DNA of 64,000 nt from Streptomyces klenkii (GTDB lineage Bacteria > Actinomycetota > Actinomycetes > Streptomycetales > Streptomycetaceae): assembly GCF_003626645.1 (NCBI RefSeq), contig NZ_RBAM01000002.1, forward strand, positions 620,001-684,000, given 5' to 3'. Below are positions 17,020 through 24,966 of this stretch, piece by piece (the first letter of the stretch is position 1; every line of letters starts with the position of its first letter). The notes beneath the pieces were generated by a model. The model was not told where the DNA came from. It saw nothing but the letters and a program-made list of their open reading frames with translations, and searched no databases. The position numbers and the translations under genes were made by a program.

Positions 17020-17092
17020 GCCCCCGTTGTGTAGCGGCCTAGCACGCCGCCCTCTCAAGGCGGTAGCGCCGGTTCGAATCCGGTCGGGGGTA
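17020..17092 (+). tRNA. tRNA-Glu (CTC), copy 2
   Basis: This is identical over its 73 nt to the copies at 16908 and 17226. Anticodon CTC; no encoded CCA. It follows copy 1 after 39 bp. Confidence 0.93.
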
Positions 17093-17110
17093 CTGGTTAT
17101 CAAACCACCA

Positions 17111-17182
17111 TGGGCTATGGTGTAATTGGCAGCACGAGTGATTCTGGTTCATTTAGTCTAGGTTCGAGTCCTGGTAGCCCAG
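17111..17182 (+). tRNA. tRNA-Gln (CTG), copy 2
   Basis: The 72-nt cloverleaf has acceptor arms TGGGCTA and TAGCCCA and anticodon CTG. It differs from copy 1 by a compensated acceptor pair and by the anticodon stem (AGTGA with TCATT), which is fully paired here. Confidence 0.93.
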
Positions 17183-17225
17183 CGCAGATTGCTTTTTGAG
17201 TCTGCAAGAGCAAAATAAAAAGCAG

Positions 17226-17298
17226 GCCCCCGTTGTGTAGCGGCCTAGCACGCCGCCCTCTCAAGGCGGTAGCGCCGGTTCGAATCCGGTCGGGGGTA
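17226..17298 (+). tRNA. tRNA-Glu (CTC), copy 3
   Basis: This third identical 73-nt tRNA-Glu with anticodon CTC is the last gene of the array and is followed after 11 bp by a T-tailed terminator. Confidence 0.93.
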
Positions 17299-17309
17299 CC
17301 ACAGGAGAG

Positions 17310-17341
17310 AATGCCTCCCGCATACGCGGGGGGCATTTTTT
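17310..17341 (+). terminator. Rho-independent terminator of the tRNA array
   Basis: AATGCCTCCCGC at 17310-17321 pairs with GCGGGGGGCATT from 17326 (one G-T pair) around ATAC and is followed by TTTT. It is the only hairpin in the window with a clear T-run directly after the stem. Confidence 0.9.
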
Positions 17342-17553
17342 CATGCGGCCTTCCGCGCGCCCCGGCCCGGCCCGATAATCCCCCCATGGCCCATCCCAGC
17401 GGCGGCCGGCGCCGGTCCCGCCGCGCCACGGAGCCCTGCCCGCCGCGGAGTTCGGGCGCCGGCGGGGCGCCTCCGCAGCGTCCGCACGACATCCGCCGCC
17501 GAGAGCCCGCCGCGCCGGGCGCCCCCGCAGCGGCCCATTCCAGGAGCGTCGAA

Positions 17554-17895
17554 GTGGATCCTCTCGTCCGCACGGCCGAACTGACCGTCGTCGCCACCGT
17601 CAGCCCGCCGGGACTGCGGATCGAAGGGGTGGTCGACGCGGACTCCCACCGCCACCTCAGGGAGGCCCTCCAGTCGGTGGCCTCCGTCCGCGGCGACCTG
17701 CGCCTGGAGATGTCCCGCGTGGAGTTCCTGGACCTCGCCGGGCTGCGGCTGCTCATGACCTTCGCCCGGGCCCGCGCCGCCCGCCACTGCACCGTGGAGC
17801 TCGCCGGAGTGCCGCCCCACCTGCTCCAGGTCATCACCCTCATCGGCTGGGACGCCACGCCGGGCCTGCGGCTGGGGGCCGCGCATGGCTGCTGA
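17554..17895 (+). CDS. STAS-domain protein (anti-sigma factor antagonist-like)
   Basis: This 113-residue protein consists of a single STAS domain. GTG 17554 is chosen because AGGAG lies 7 bp upstream; an in-frame ATG at 17386 would add a Pro/Arg-rich segment without a ribosome site. STAS antagonists normally bind anti-sigma kinases and are switched off by phosphorylation of Ser in a DSSG motif. Here the loop reads FLDLAGLRLLM, so the acceptor Ser is Ala and regulation by phosphorylation looks impossible. It overlaps the next gene, an RsbA-like MEDS protein, by 11 bp, which suggests the two form a partner pair. The role is inferred from fold and context only. Confidence 0.85.
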   Translation: MDPLVRTAELTVVATVSPPGLRIEGVVDADSHRHLREALQSVASVRGDLRLEMSRVEFLDLAGLRLLMTFARARAARHCTVELAGVPPHLLQVITLIGWDATPGLRLGAAHGC

Positions 17896-18874
17896 CCGCA
17901 CCGGCCCGGCCGCGTTCGTCCACCACGCCTGCCTGTACGGCTCCGACGCGGAGTTCCTGGCGATGGCGGTGCCCTTCGTACGGGACGGGCTCGCGGCCGG
18001 GGAACCCGTCCTCGCCGCCACGACGCCCGCCAACATCGAGCTGCTGCGCGAGGCCCTGGGCGAGAGCGCCCACCACCTCGACACCGCCGAGACCGCCTAC
18101 TTCGGCCGCCGCCCCGTCGAACGGGTCTCCGCCTTCCTGCGCCATCACGAACGGCGCGCCCGGCCCGGCCGGCGCACCCGCATGATCGCCGAACCGGTGT
18201 GGGCCGGCCGCTCCGCCCGCCAGACCGCCGAGTGGAAACGCATGGAGTCCGGGCTCAACGTGCTCCTCGCCGGACTGCCCGTGTGGATGGTCTGCCCCTA
18301 CGACACCCGCGTCGTTCCCAATGACGTGGCGGAGGCGGCCTTGGCCACCCATCCCGTCCGCCTGGACGGCGAGCGGCAGGCCCCGTGCGCGTCGTACGCG
18401 GACCCGGCGGCTTACGCGGCTGCGGTGGACGGGCCGGCCGCCTCATGCGCGCCGCCGTCGGCCGCCTGCACGGGGCCCACGGGCGACGCGTCCGTGCTGC
18501 GCCGTCTCGCCCGCGAACGGGCCGCAGGGGCGGGCCTGACCGGCGGCCGGCTCGCCCTGGCCGAACTGGCCGCGCATGAGGCCGCCGCCTACCTGCTGGC
18601 CGCGGAGGGCGCGCGCGTCACGCTGAGGGCGTGGGAGGAGCCGGGCGCCGTGGTCTACGAGCTACGGCGCACGGAGCGGGAGGGCGGGCGCATAGGGCGG
18701 GACGCGGATGTCCCGCCCTTCGCGGGCTACCGGCCGCCCGGTGACGCGCAGGGGGCGGAAGACGGCCTGTGGCTCGCCCGCACCCTCGGCGACTCCCTGG
18801 AACTGCGCGCACGGGGCCCGGAGACGGTCCTCACGCTGAGAGTGCCGGGCCCGGGCGACGCGGAGCGGCTGTGA
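17885..18874 (+). CDS. MEDS-domain regulator with degenerate anti-sigma-type ATPase domain
   Basis: This 329-residue protein begins with a MEDS (DcmR sensory) domain of about 180 residues: FVHHACLYGSDAEFLAMAVPFVRDGLAAGEPVLAAT and MIAEPVWAGRSARQTAEWKRMESGLN. After an Ala/Pro linker that contains a CATGAGGC-type copy (18440), the C-terminal 130 residues resemble the HATPase_c fold of RsbW-like anti-sigma factors. Its N-box Asn is missing (LALAELAAHEAAAYLLA), while the late GLWLARTLGDSLELR motif remains. ATP binding is therefore doubtful. MEDS-HATPase proteins are thought to sense small molecules and control sigma-factor antagonists. The overlap with the STAS gene supports a joint module. Confidence 0.82.
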   Translation: MAADRTGPAAFVHHACLYGSDAEFLAMAVPFVRDGLAAGEPVLAATTPANIELLREALGESAHHLDTAETAYFGRRPVERVSAFLRHHERRARPGRRTRMIAEPVWAGRSARQTAEWKRMESGLNVLLAGLPVWMVCPYDTRVVPNDVAEAALATHPVRLDGERQAPCASYADPAAYAAAVDGPAASCAPPSAACTGPTGDASVLRRLARERAAGAGLTGGRLALAELAAHEAAAYLLAAEGARVTLRAWEEPGAVVYELRRTEREGGRIGRDADVPPFAGYRPPGDAQGAEDGLWLARTLGDSLELRARGPETVLTLRVPGPGDAERL

Positions 18875-18901
18875 GGGGGCCTGGGGCGCGGACGGCGGGG
18901 G

Positions 18902-19024
18902 CGTGAGGCGCTTGCGGTGGGGGCGCGCATGAGGCGGGCGTGAGGGCCGCATGAGGCGCGGCGCTCGCCCGGGCATGAGGCCCGCCTGAGGCGCTGCGGA
19001 GCCCTGGGGGCTCACCGCCTCATG
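18902..19024. repeat. CATGAGGC cluster at the 3' end of the merR-type gene
   Basis: Plus-oriented copies start at 18928, 18950 and 18974, and one reverse copy (GCCTCATG) at 19017-19024 overlaps the stop codon of the minus-strand gene. GTGAGGCG-type variants occur at 18903 and 18940. The array is the whole spacer between the MEDS gene and the merR-type gene. Confidence 0.85.
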
Positions 19025-19691
19025 CCCCGGCGGTGCTGTCGGCCCCGTCATCGTCCATGAAGCGCCGCGCCGACTCCTCGGCGTGCGCGAGGCGGCGCAG
19101 GCTCAGCAGCACCGGCTCGTAGAGGACCGTGAGCGCGACGGCCGCCTCGATCTGCCCGGCCTCCGTGGGCTGCTCCTCGACCATGTCCAGATCCGTGACC
19201 GCGAGCTGTGCGGCGAGCCGCGCGTACGGCAGCAGGTGCGCGACACCGCACGGGTAGCCGAGGCGCCTGAGCGCGGCGACCGCCGCGACCAGCGTGCGGT
19301 GGGCGGGGGACACCTCCCCGGCCTTCTGGTCGTGCCGCCAGCCGACGTGCTCCAGGAGGGCGCCCACCGTGCGGCCCGCCGCGGCCGCGTCAGGGTCGTC
19401 CTCCGGGGGCTCCGGTTCGGCCGGCAGCGCCCACGTGGCCGCGCCGAGTCTCAGATGGTGGTCCAGGGACTCGTCCTCCGCGGCGGCGATGACCTCGCGC
19501 GCGGTGGCCACCGGCACCTTGCCCAGCTGGATCAGGGCCCGCACCAGGCGCAGCCGGCGGACGTGCGCGTCGTCGTACTCGGCCTGGGTGGCGGAGACCC
19601 TGCGGCCGGGCTGGAGCAGCCCCTCGCGCAAGTAGTACTTGATCGTGGCGGTGGACACGCCACTGCGTTCGCTCAGCTCGGCCAGTCGCAT
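19020..19691 (-). CDS. MerR-family transcriptional regulator
   Basis: This 223-residue protein starts at ATG 19691 (MRLAELSERSGVSTATIKYYLREGLLQPGR), the typical MerR winged-helix beginning, with AGAGG just upstream; a TTG at 19730 is an unlikely alternative. The effector domain of about 150 residues has no Cys pair, so metal sensing is unlikely, and its Leu/Ala-rich helices suggest a small-molecule or protein partner. It is divergent from the DUF4188 gene with an inverted repeat between them, so it probably controls that gene and itself. The last codons overlap a CATGAGGC-type copy. Confidence 0.9.
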   Translation of the reverse strand: MRLAELSERSGVSTATIKYYLREGLLQPGRRVSATQAEYDDAHVRRLRLVRALIQLGKVPVATAREVIAAAEDESLDHHLRLGAATWALPAEPEPPEDDPDAAAAGRTVGALLEHVGWRHDQKAGEVSPAHRTLVAAVAALRRLGYPCGVAHLLPYARLAAQLAVTDLDMVEEQPTEAGQIEAAVALTVLYEPVLLSLRRLAHAEESARRFMDDDGADSTAGA

Positions 19692-19722
19692 GTCCTCTTG
19701 CGCCCTTCGTTGGGGAGTGGCA

Positions 19723-19751
19723 CTATCCAAGCATGGATAGCGACGCTATCC
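19723..19751. promoter_or_regulatory. Operator-like inverted repeats between merR and DUF4188 genes
   Basis: CTATCC-N6-GGATAG (19723-19740) overlaps a second perfect dyad GATAGC-GAC-GCTATC (19736-19750). CTATCC thus occurs at 19723 and 19746 with its complement between them. It lies in the 81-bp divergent spacer, the standard place for a MerR-type operator between promoter elements. Confidence 0.7.
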
Positions 19752-19772
19752 AATGAATGGGGGAGTGTTCTC

Positions 19773-20276
19773 ATGAGCGCACAGCCGATACCGGAACGGG
19801 TTACCGCCGCGGCCGAAGGCGACGTGGTCGTCTTCCTGATCGGAATGCGGATCAACCGCTGGCGGGCGGTGCGCCACTGGGTACCCGCCCTCCGCGCGAT
19901 GCCGCGCATGCTCAAGGAGCTCGCGCGCGACGAGCACAGCGGACTGCTGGGCTTCCGGCAGTTCGCGAGCGGCCCGAGGAACCTCGTCGTCATCCAGTAC
20001 TGGGAATCCCGCGAGAAGCTGCTCGCCTACGCCGCGGACGGGAGCAAAGAGCACCGCCCCGCGTGGGCGGCGTTCAACCGTCGCGCGCGGGGCAGCGAGG
20101 GAGCCGTAGGCATCTGGCACGAGACGTACGTCGTGCCGGCCGGCTCGTACGAGTCGATCTATTCCGGCATGCCGGAAACCGGGCTCGGCAAGGCCTACGG
20201 CGTCGAGCCGGTGGCCAGGCGCGGCGAACGCGCGGCAGAGCGGTTCACGAGCAGCGGCGGCGAGACGGCTGCCTGA
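19773..20276 (+). CDS. DUF4188 family protein (monooxygenase-like)
   Basis: This 167-residue protein starts at ATG 19773 with GGGGAG 7 bp upstream. It reads VVVFLIGMRINRWRAVRHWVPALRAMPRMLKEL, then GLLGFRQF, RNLVVIQYWESREKLLAYA and a HRPAWAAFNR stretch, as in DUF4188 proteins that have a dimeric alpha+beta-barrel fold related to small monooxygenases and phenylacetaldoxime dehydratase-like proteins. The reaction is unknown. Its divergent MerR partner and operator suggest inducible expression, possibly for a toxic or aldehyde-like compound; that is inference. A CATGAGGC cluster starts 30 bp after its stop. Confidence 0.85.
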   Translation: MSAQPIPERVTAAAEGDVVVFLIGMRINRWRAVRHWVPALRAMPRMLKELARDEHSGLLGFRQFASGPRNLVVIQYWESREKLLAYAADGSKEHRPAWAAFNRRARGSEGAVGIWHETYVVPAGSYESIYSGMPETGLGKAYGVEPVARRGERAAERFTSSGGETAA

Positions 20277-20281
20277 GGCGG

Positions 20282-20439
20282 GCGCATGGGGAGTGCCCGA
20301 GGCGGCCGCATGAGGCAGTGCATGGGGCGGGCGCATGGGGCGCTGCTCGGTCCCATGAGGCGACGGTTGTCCGTCGCGTGAGGCGGGCTGTGCGGAGCAG
20401 GACGGGCCCGCATGAGGCCCTCACGCGGCCCGCCTCATG
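20282..20439. repeat. CATGAGGC cluster between the DUF4188 gene and ndgR
   Basis: Plus copies start at 20309, 20354 and 20411; CATGGGGC variants at 20321 and 20334; one reverse copy at 20432. The order (three plus, one minus) is the same as in the cluster at 18928-19024, so the merR/DUF4188 pair is bracketed by two similar arrays. Confidence 0.85.
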
Positions 20440-20471
20440 CGCCCCGCACCCGCCCCACGCGGCCCCTCCCG

Positions 20472-21200
20472 TCAGCCGTTGCGGCGCAGCGCCTCCGTGA
20501 GGCGCATCGCGGCGTCCAGCACCGCCTGGGCGTGCATGCGCCCCGGGTGCCGCGTGAGGCGCTCGATCGGTCCGGAGACCGAGACGGCGGCGACCACGCG
20601 GTTGGACGGCCCGCGCACGGGCGCGGACACCGAGGCGACGCCCGGCTCCCGCTCGCCGATCGACTGCGCCCAGCCCCGGCGCCGCACGCCCGAGAGCGCC
20701 GTCGCCGTGAAACGGGCCCCCTGGAGGCCGCGGTGCAGCCGCTCCGGCTCCTCCCACGCCATCAGGACCTGGGCGGCCGAGCCGGCCTTCATCGGCAGCG
20801 TGGAGCCCACCGGCACCGTGTCCCGCAGGCCGGACAGCCGCTCCGCCGCGGCCACACAGATGCGCATGTCGCCCTGGCGGCGGTAGAGCTGCGCGCTCTC
20901 GCCCGTCACGTCCCGCAGGTGGGTGAGCACGGGGCCCGCCGTCGCCAGGAGCCTGTCCTCGCCCGCCGCGGCCGCCAGCTCGCTCAGCCGCGGGCCGAGG
21001 ATGAACCGGCCCTGCATGTCCCGCGCCACCATCCGGTGGTGCTCCAGCGCCACCGCCAGCCGGTGCGCCGTCGGGCGCGCCAGGCCCGTGGCCGTGACGA
21101 GCCCCGCCAGGGTCGCCGGACCGGACTCCAGCGCGCTCAGCACCAGAGCCGCCTTGTCGAGTACTCCCACGCCGCTCGAGGCGCCACCAGTGTTGTCCAT
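20472..21200 (-). CDS. ndgR: IclR-family regulator NdgR
   Basis: This 242-residue protein has an N-terminal winged helix (LDKAALVLSALESGPATLAGLVTATGLARPTAHRLAVALEHH) and a C-terminal IclR effector domain with SGLRDTVPVGSTLPMKAGSAAQVLMAW. It matches NdgR, which controls branched-chain amino acid genes (leuCD, ilv), quorum-type and sulfur amino acid genes in Streptomyces. ATG 21200 is chosen; no ribosome site precedes it, so it may be leaderless. It is divergent from leuC with a perfect-arm operator between the two genes, as described for the family. Confidence 0.95.
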   Translation of the reverse strand: MDNTGGASSGVGVLDKAALVLSALESGPATLAGLVTATGLARPTAHRLAVALEHHRMVARDMQGRFILGPRLSELAAAAGEDRLLATAGPVLTHLRDVTGESAQLYRRQGDMRICVAAAERLSGLRDTVPVGSTLPMKAGSAAQVLMAWEEPERLHRGLQGARFTATALSGVRRRGWAQSIGEREPGVASVSAPVRGPSNRVVAAVSVSGPIERLTRHPGRMHAQAVLDAAMRLTEALRRNG

Positions 21201-21208
21201 GCAACGAT

Positions 21209-21237
21209 ACTTGCGTCTCACAGTGTGAAACGCAAGT
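21209..21237. promoter_or_regulatory. NdgR-type operator upstream of leuC
   Basis: A 29-bp dyad centres on 21223. The left arm ACTTGCGTCTCACA and the right arm TGTGAAACGCAAGT match at 13 of 14 positions. It begins 9 bp upstream of ndgR and lies 91 bp before leuC, fitting autoregulation and control of leuCD. Confidence 0.8.
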
Positions 21238-21327
21238 TCAAATTTCCCGGAGAAGCCTCAACCTGGTTGGAGAGCACCCGCAGCCACAGGAATGTGACCG
21301 GCGACGAAGCCGGCCGGAGGGACAGCG

Positions 21328-22797
21328 ATGGGACGCACACTCGCAGAGAAGGTTTGGGACGACCATGTCGTCAGGCGCGCTGAGGGCGAGCCCGACCTGC
21401 TCTACATCGACCTGCACCTGCTCCACGAGGTCACCAGCCCCCAGGCCTTCGACGGCCTCCGCAAGGCCGGCCGCCCCGTGCGCCGCCTGGACCTCACCAT
21501 CGCCACCGAGGACCACAACACCCCGACCCTCGACATCGACAAGCCCATCGCCGACCCGGTCTCGCGCACGCAGCTGGAGACGCTGCGCAGGAACTGCGCC
21601 GAGTTCGGGGTCCGGCTGCACCCGCTGGGCGACGTCGAACAGGGCGTCGTCCACGTAGTGGGACCGCAGCTGGGACTGACCCAGCCCGGCACCACCGTCG
21701 TCTGCGGCGACAGCCACACCTCCACCCACGGTGCGTTCGGTGCGCTGGCGTTCGGCATCGGCACCAGCCAGGTCGAGCACGTCCTCGCCACCCAGACGCT
21801 GCCGCTGGCCCCGTTCCGCACCATGGCGGTCACCGTCGACGGCGAACTGCCCGAGGGCGTCACCGCCAAGGACCTGATCCTCGCCGTCATCGCCCGCATC
21901 GGCACCGGCGGCGGCCAGGGCTACGTCATCGAGTACCGCGGAACGGCCATCGAGCAGCTTTCGATGGAGGCGCGGATGACCGTGTGCAACATGTCCATCG
22001 AGGCGGGCGCCCGTGCGGGCATGATCGCGCCCGACGAGACCACCTTCGCCTACCTGAAGGACCGGCCCCACGCCCCCCAGGGGGACGACTGGGACGCCGC
22101 CGTCGCCTACTGGCGCACCCTGCGCACCGACGACGACGCCGTCTTCGACCACGAGGTCGTCATCGACGCCGCCGAGCTCTCCCCGTTCGTCACCTGGGGC
22201 ACCAACCCGGGCCAGGGCGCCCCCCTGTCGGCGGCCGTCCCCGACCCCGCCTCGTACCCCGACCCGTCCGACCGCCTGTCCGCCGAAAAGGCCCTGGAAT
22301 ACATGGGGTTGACGGCGGGTCAGCCGCTGCGCGACATCCGCGTCGACACCGTCTTCGTGGGCTCGTGCACCAACGGCCGGATCGAGGACCTGCGCGCCGC
22401 CGCGGCCGTCCTGGAGGGCCGCCGGATCGCCGACGGCATCCGCATGCTGGTCGTCCCCGGCTCCGTACGGGTGTCCCTCCAGGCCGTCGGCGAGGGGCTG
22501 GACAAGGTCTTCACCGCGGCCGGCGCCGAGTGGCGCCACGCGGGCTGTTCGATGTGCCTCGGCATGAACCCCGACCAACTCGCGCCGGGCGAGAGGTCCG
22601 CGTCGACCTCCAACCGCAACTTCGAGGGCAGGCAGGGCAAGGGCGGCCGTACGCACCTGGTCTCGCCCCAGGTGGCCGCCGCCACCGCCGTACTGGGCCA
22701 TCTGGCCTCCCCGGCCGACCTCTCCGACCTCCCCGGCCAGTCCGCCCCGTCCGGCCCGGCCGGCGCGTCCGACGTCCGCACTCCCCTGGGGGCCTGA
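21328..22797 (+). CDS. leuC: 3-isopropylmalate dehydratase large subunit
   Basis: This 489-residue aconitase-fold enzyme isomerises 2-isopropylmalate to 3-isopropylmalate in leucine synthesis, with LeuD. It has [32 protein letters not shown] near residue 130, the 4Fe-4S cysteines in [11 protein letters not shown] near 346 and CSMCLGMN near 407, and NRNFEGRQG near 430. The start ATG 21328 follows GGAGGG. leuD follows after 6 bp. The NdgR operator lies upstream. Confidence 0.98.
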   Translation: MGRTLAEKVWDDHVVRRAEGEPDLLYIDLHLLHEVTSPQAFDGLRKAGRPVRRLDLTIATEDHNTPTLDIDKPIADPVSRTQLETLRRNCAEFGVRLHPLGDVEQGVVHVVGPQLGLTQPGTTVVCGDSHTSTHGAFGALAFGIGTSQVEHVLATQTLPLAPFRTMAVTVDGELPEGVTAKDLILAVIARIGTGGGQGYVIEYRGTAIEQLSMEARMTVCNMSIEAGARAGMIAPDETTFAYLKDRPHAPQGDDWDAAVAYWRTLRTDDDAVFDHEVVIDAAELSPFVTWGTNPGQGAPLSAAVPDPASYPDPSDRLSAEKALEYMGLTAGQPLRDIRVDTVFVGSCTNGRIEDLRAAAAVLEGRRIADGIRMLVVPGSVRVSLQAVGEGLDKVFTAAGAEWRHAGCSMCLGMNPDQLAPGERSASTSNRNFEGRQGKGGRTHLVSPQVAAATAVLGHLASPADLSDLPGQSAPSGPAGASDVRTPLGA

Positions 22798-22803
22798 ACC
22801 GTC

Positions 22804-23397
22804 ATGGAAGCTTTCACCACGCACACCGGCCGCGCCGTACCGCTGCGCCGCAGCAACGTCGACACCGACCAGATCATCCCCGCGCACTGGCTCAAGAAGG
22901 TCACCCGCGACGGGTTCGAGGACGGTCTGTTCGAGGCCTGGCGCAAGGACCCCGAGTTCGTGCTGAACCGCCCCGAGCGCCGCGGGGCCAGCGTCCTGGT
23001 GGCCGGCCCGGACTTCGGCACCGGCTCCTCCCGCGAGCACGCGGTCTGGGCGCTGCAGAACTACGGCTTCAAGGCGGTCGTCTCCGCGCGCTTCGCCGAC
23101 ATCTTCCGCGGCAACTCGCTCAAGAACGGTCTGCTGACGGTCGTCCTGCCGCAGGAGACCGTTGACGCCCTCTGGGAGCTGACCGAGGCCGACCCCACCG
23201 CCGAGGTGACCGTCGACCTCGTCGCGCGCCAGGTCCGGGCCGAGGGGATCACGGCTGATTTCGACCTTGACGAGAACGCCCGGTGGCGTCTGCTGGAGGG
23301 GCTGGACGACATCGGCCTGACCCTCCGGCACGAGGCCGACATCGCCTCTTTCGAGGCCGGAAGGCCCTCCTTCAAGCCCTCCACAGCCCGGATCTGA
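22804..23397 (+). CDS. leuD: 3-isopropylmalate dehydratase small subunit
   Basis: This 197-residue subunit pairs with LeuC. It shows [21 protein letters not shown] near the N-terminus and the swivelling-domain motif [27 protein letters not shown] near residue 62. Length is normal for the family. A perfect hairpin lies 82 bp after the stop. Confidence 0.98.
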   Translation: MEAFTTHTGRAVPLRRSNVDTDQIIPAHWLKKVTRDGFEDGLFEAWRKDPEFVLNRPERRGASVLVAGPDFGTGSSREHAVWALQNYGFKAVVSARFADIFRGNSLKNGLLTVVLPQETVDALWELTEADPTAEVTVDLVARQVRAEGITADFDLDENARWRLLEGLDDIGLTLRHEADIASFEAGRPSFKPSTARI

Positions 23398-23478
23398 CAC
23401 GGATTTCGTGCCCCTCCGCCCGCCCCGGAGGGCTTCCGGAGGACCCCGGATTTTCGCTGCTCACCTAGGGTTTGGCAT

Positions 23479-23512
23479 GATGCGCCCCCTGTCTTCGGAC
23501 AGGGGGCGCATC
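23479..23512. terminator. Perfect UUCG-loop hairpin after leuCD
   Basis: GATGCGCCCCCTGTC (23479-23493) pairs with its exact complement (23498-23512) around TTCG. The 15-bp stem with a very stable tetraloop is the likely leuCD terminator. It sits 55 bp before the next small gene. Confidence 0.9.
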
Positions 23513-23566
23513 GCTCTGTTGAGGCCCTGTGAAGCGACAACTCGCCTCAGATGGCACAATCGGTGC

Positions 23567-23812
23567 ATGGAACGCGACAGCCAACTCGAGCTTTTCCGGC
23601 TCGTTGCGGACCGGCTCAAGGAAGCGCACTCCCGGGTGCGCACACTGCAAGTCCCGGAGGGCGTACGGATGGCGCTGTCCCGGAAGCTGCTGGCCATCAC
23701 GGCCGCGGCGAAGCACGATCTCTCAGGCGCCGCAATGCGTCTGGACCGGCTGATGAACGACCTCGACGAGGGCCGTTTCCCCGAAGAGCCCGACCGTGAC
23801 GGAACTCCGTGA
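23567..23812 (+). CDS. Small conserved Streptomyces protein, function unknown
   Basis: This 81-residue protein starts at ATG 23567 (MERDSQLELFRLVADRLKEAHSRVRTLQVPEGVRMALSRK) and is mostly predicted helix. No ribosome site is visible. Its helical, charged make-up and position between leuD and hupS match a conserved hypothetical gene in S. coelicolor, from memory. It has no membrane segment and no recognised domain. Confidence 0.72.
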   Translation: MERDSQLELFRLVADRLKEAHSRVRTLQVPEGVRMALSRKLLAITAAAKHDLSGAAMRLDRLMNDLDEGRFPEEPDRDGTP

Positions 23813-23937
23813 TGGTCGAGTTCGTTGCGGCACAAGGGTGATTAGACCGTTTCGTGTTTGATTTGCGGTATATATCTGCCTAACGTGCGAAAAGGCTGGA
23901 GCGCATTCGTTCCAGCAATGTCTCCGAAGGGGAAGAC
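23813..23937 (+). promoter_or_regulatory. hupS upstream region
   Basis: This A+T-richer spacer contains TTTGATTTGCGGTATATATC near 23858-23877, likely promoter sequence. An imperfect dyad GCTGGA...TTCCAGC at 23895-23916 precedes the ribosome site GGGGAAG before the GTG start at 23938. Confidence 0.5.
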
Positions 23938-24639
23938 GTGAACAAGGCGCAGCTCGTTGAAGCGATTGCCGACAAGCTCGGCGGCCGTCAGCAGGCCGCA
24001 GACGCCGTCGACGCGGTGCTCGACGCGATCGTCCGCGCGGTCGTCGCGGGTGACCGGGTCTCGGTCACCGGCTTCGGCTCGTTCGAGAAGGTCGACCGCC
24101 CGGCCCGTTACGCCCGCAACCCGCAGACGGGTGAGCGCGTGCGGGTCAAGAAGACCTCGGTGCCGCGCTTCCGCGCGGGTCAGGGCTTCAAGGACCTGGT
24201 GAGCGGCTCGAAGAAGCTGCCCAAGGGCGGCGAGGTCTCCGTCAAGAAGGCGCCCAAGGGCAGCCTTTCGGGCGGCAAGGCCACCACCAAGGCCGCGGCG
24301 AAGAAGGCCACCGCCAAGAAGACGACGGCGAAGAAGGCCACCACGGCCGCCACCGCCAAGAAGGCCGCCGCGAAGAAGACCACGACGGCGAAGAAGACCA
24401 CGGCCGCCGCCAAGAAGACGACGGCGAAGAAGACCACGACGGCCAAGAAGACGACGGCTGCCGCCAAGAAGACCGTCGCCAAGAAGGCCGCTCCGGCGAA
24501 GAAGGCCACCACGGCCGCCACCGCCAAGAAGGCCGCCGCGAAGAAGGCGCCCGCCAAGAAGGCCACGGCCACCAAGGCCACGACGCGCAAGACCACCGCG
24601 CGCAAGACCACCGCCAAGAAGACCGCTGCCAAGAAGTAA
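23938..24639 (+). CDS. hupS: HU-like nucleoid protein with Lys/Ala tail (HupS)
   Basis: This 233-residue protein begins with a complete HU domain of about 93 residues (MNKAQLVEAIADKLGG, VTGFGSFEKVDRPARYARNPQTGERV, PRFRAGQGFKDLV). The remaining about 130 residues are repeats of AKK, TTAKK, ATAKKA and PAKK type, like histone H1 tails. It binds DNA and compacts the chromosome. In Streptomyces, HupS is linked to nucleoid compaction in spores. The start is GTG 23938. The repeat DNA is prone to copy-number change. Confidence 0.96.
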   Translation: MNKAQLVEAIADKLGGRQQAADAVDAVLDAIVRAVVAGDRVSVTGFGSFEKVDRPARYARNPQTGERVRVKKTSVPRFRAGQGFKDLVSGSKKLPKGGEVSVKKAPKGSLSGGKATTKAAAKKATAKKTTAKKATTAATAKKAAAKKTTTAKKTTAAAKKTTAKKTTTAKKTTAAAKKTVAKKAAPAKKATTAATAKKAAAKKAPAKKATATKATTRKTTARKTTAKKTAAKK

Positions 24640-24662
24640 GGCGGCGAACGGCGTCACGCGCC

Positions 24663-24692
24663 GGGCCGGGCTCCCCTCGGGGAGCCCGGCCC
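24663..24692 (+). terminator. hupS terminator
   Basis: GGGCCGGGCTCCCC at 24663-24676 pairs with GGGGAGCCCGGCCC at 24679-24692, 24 bp after the hupS stop. It also faces the convergent small gene at 24733. Confidence 0.85.
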
Positions 24693-24732
24693 GCGGTGTG
24701 TACAGGCGCATGGAGGAGCGCTTGCGGCGCCC

Positions 24733-24957
24733 TCAGAACGTTTGCAGTGTCACCAGCGTCACGCGGCGGCCCTCCGGGGTCCCCTCGGCGCCGGCAGCGG
24801 GCCCCGTGCACTCGATGCGCACCCGCTGGCCCGGCCGGAGCAGGCGCAGGCCCCCCGCGTCGAACGCCGCGGCGTCGAAGGGCAGCGGGGTGCCGTCGTC
24901 CAGGAGGACGCTCCCGGAGCGCGTCTGAGGGTCGAAGGTGTACGCGGTGGCCTGCAT
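24733..24957 (-). CDS. Small OB-fold/cold-shock-like protein
   Basis: This 74-residue protein (MQATAYTFDPQTRSGSVLLDDGTPLPFDAAAFDAGGLRLLRPGQRVRIE) has the beta-strand pattern of cold-shock-type OB folds, including a GSVLLDDG turn and RPGQRVRIE. The aromatic RNA-binding motifs of true CspA proteins (KGFGFI, VFVHF) are absent, so nucleic acid binding is uncertain. It lies just downstream of fbiD on the same strand (9 bp), so the two are probably co-transcribed. Confidence 0.7.
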   Translation of the reverse strand: MQATAYTFDPQTRSGSVLLDDGTPLPFDAAAFDAGGLRLLRPGQRVRIECTGPAAGAEGTPEGRRVTLVTLQTF

Positions 24958-24966
24958 GCCAGCAGC

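Noticed and set aside
17233..17553. Longer start of the STAS protein running back through a tRNA-Glu gene
   Set aside because: The frame crosses the tRNA and its terminator. GTG 17554 has a perfect ribosome site.
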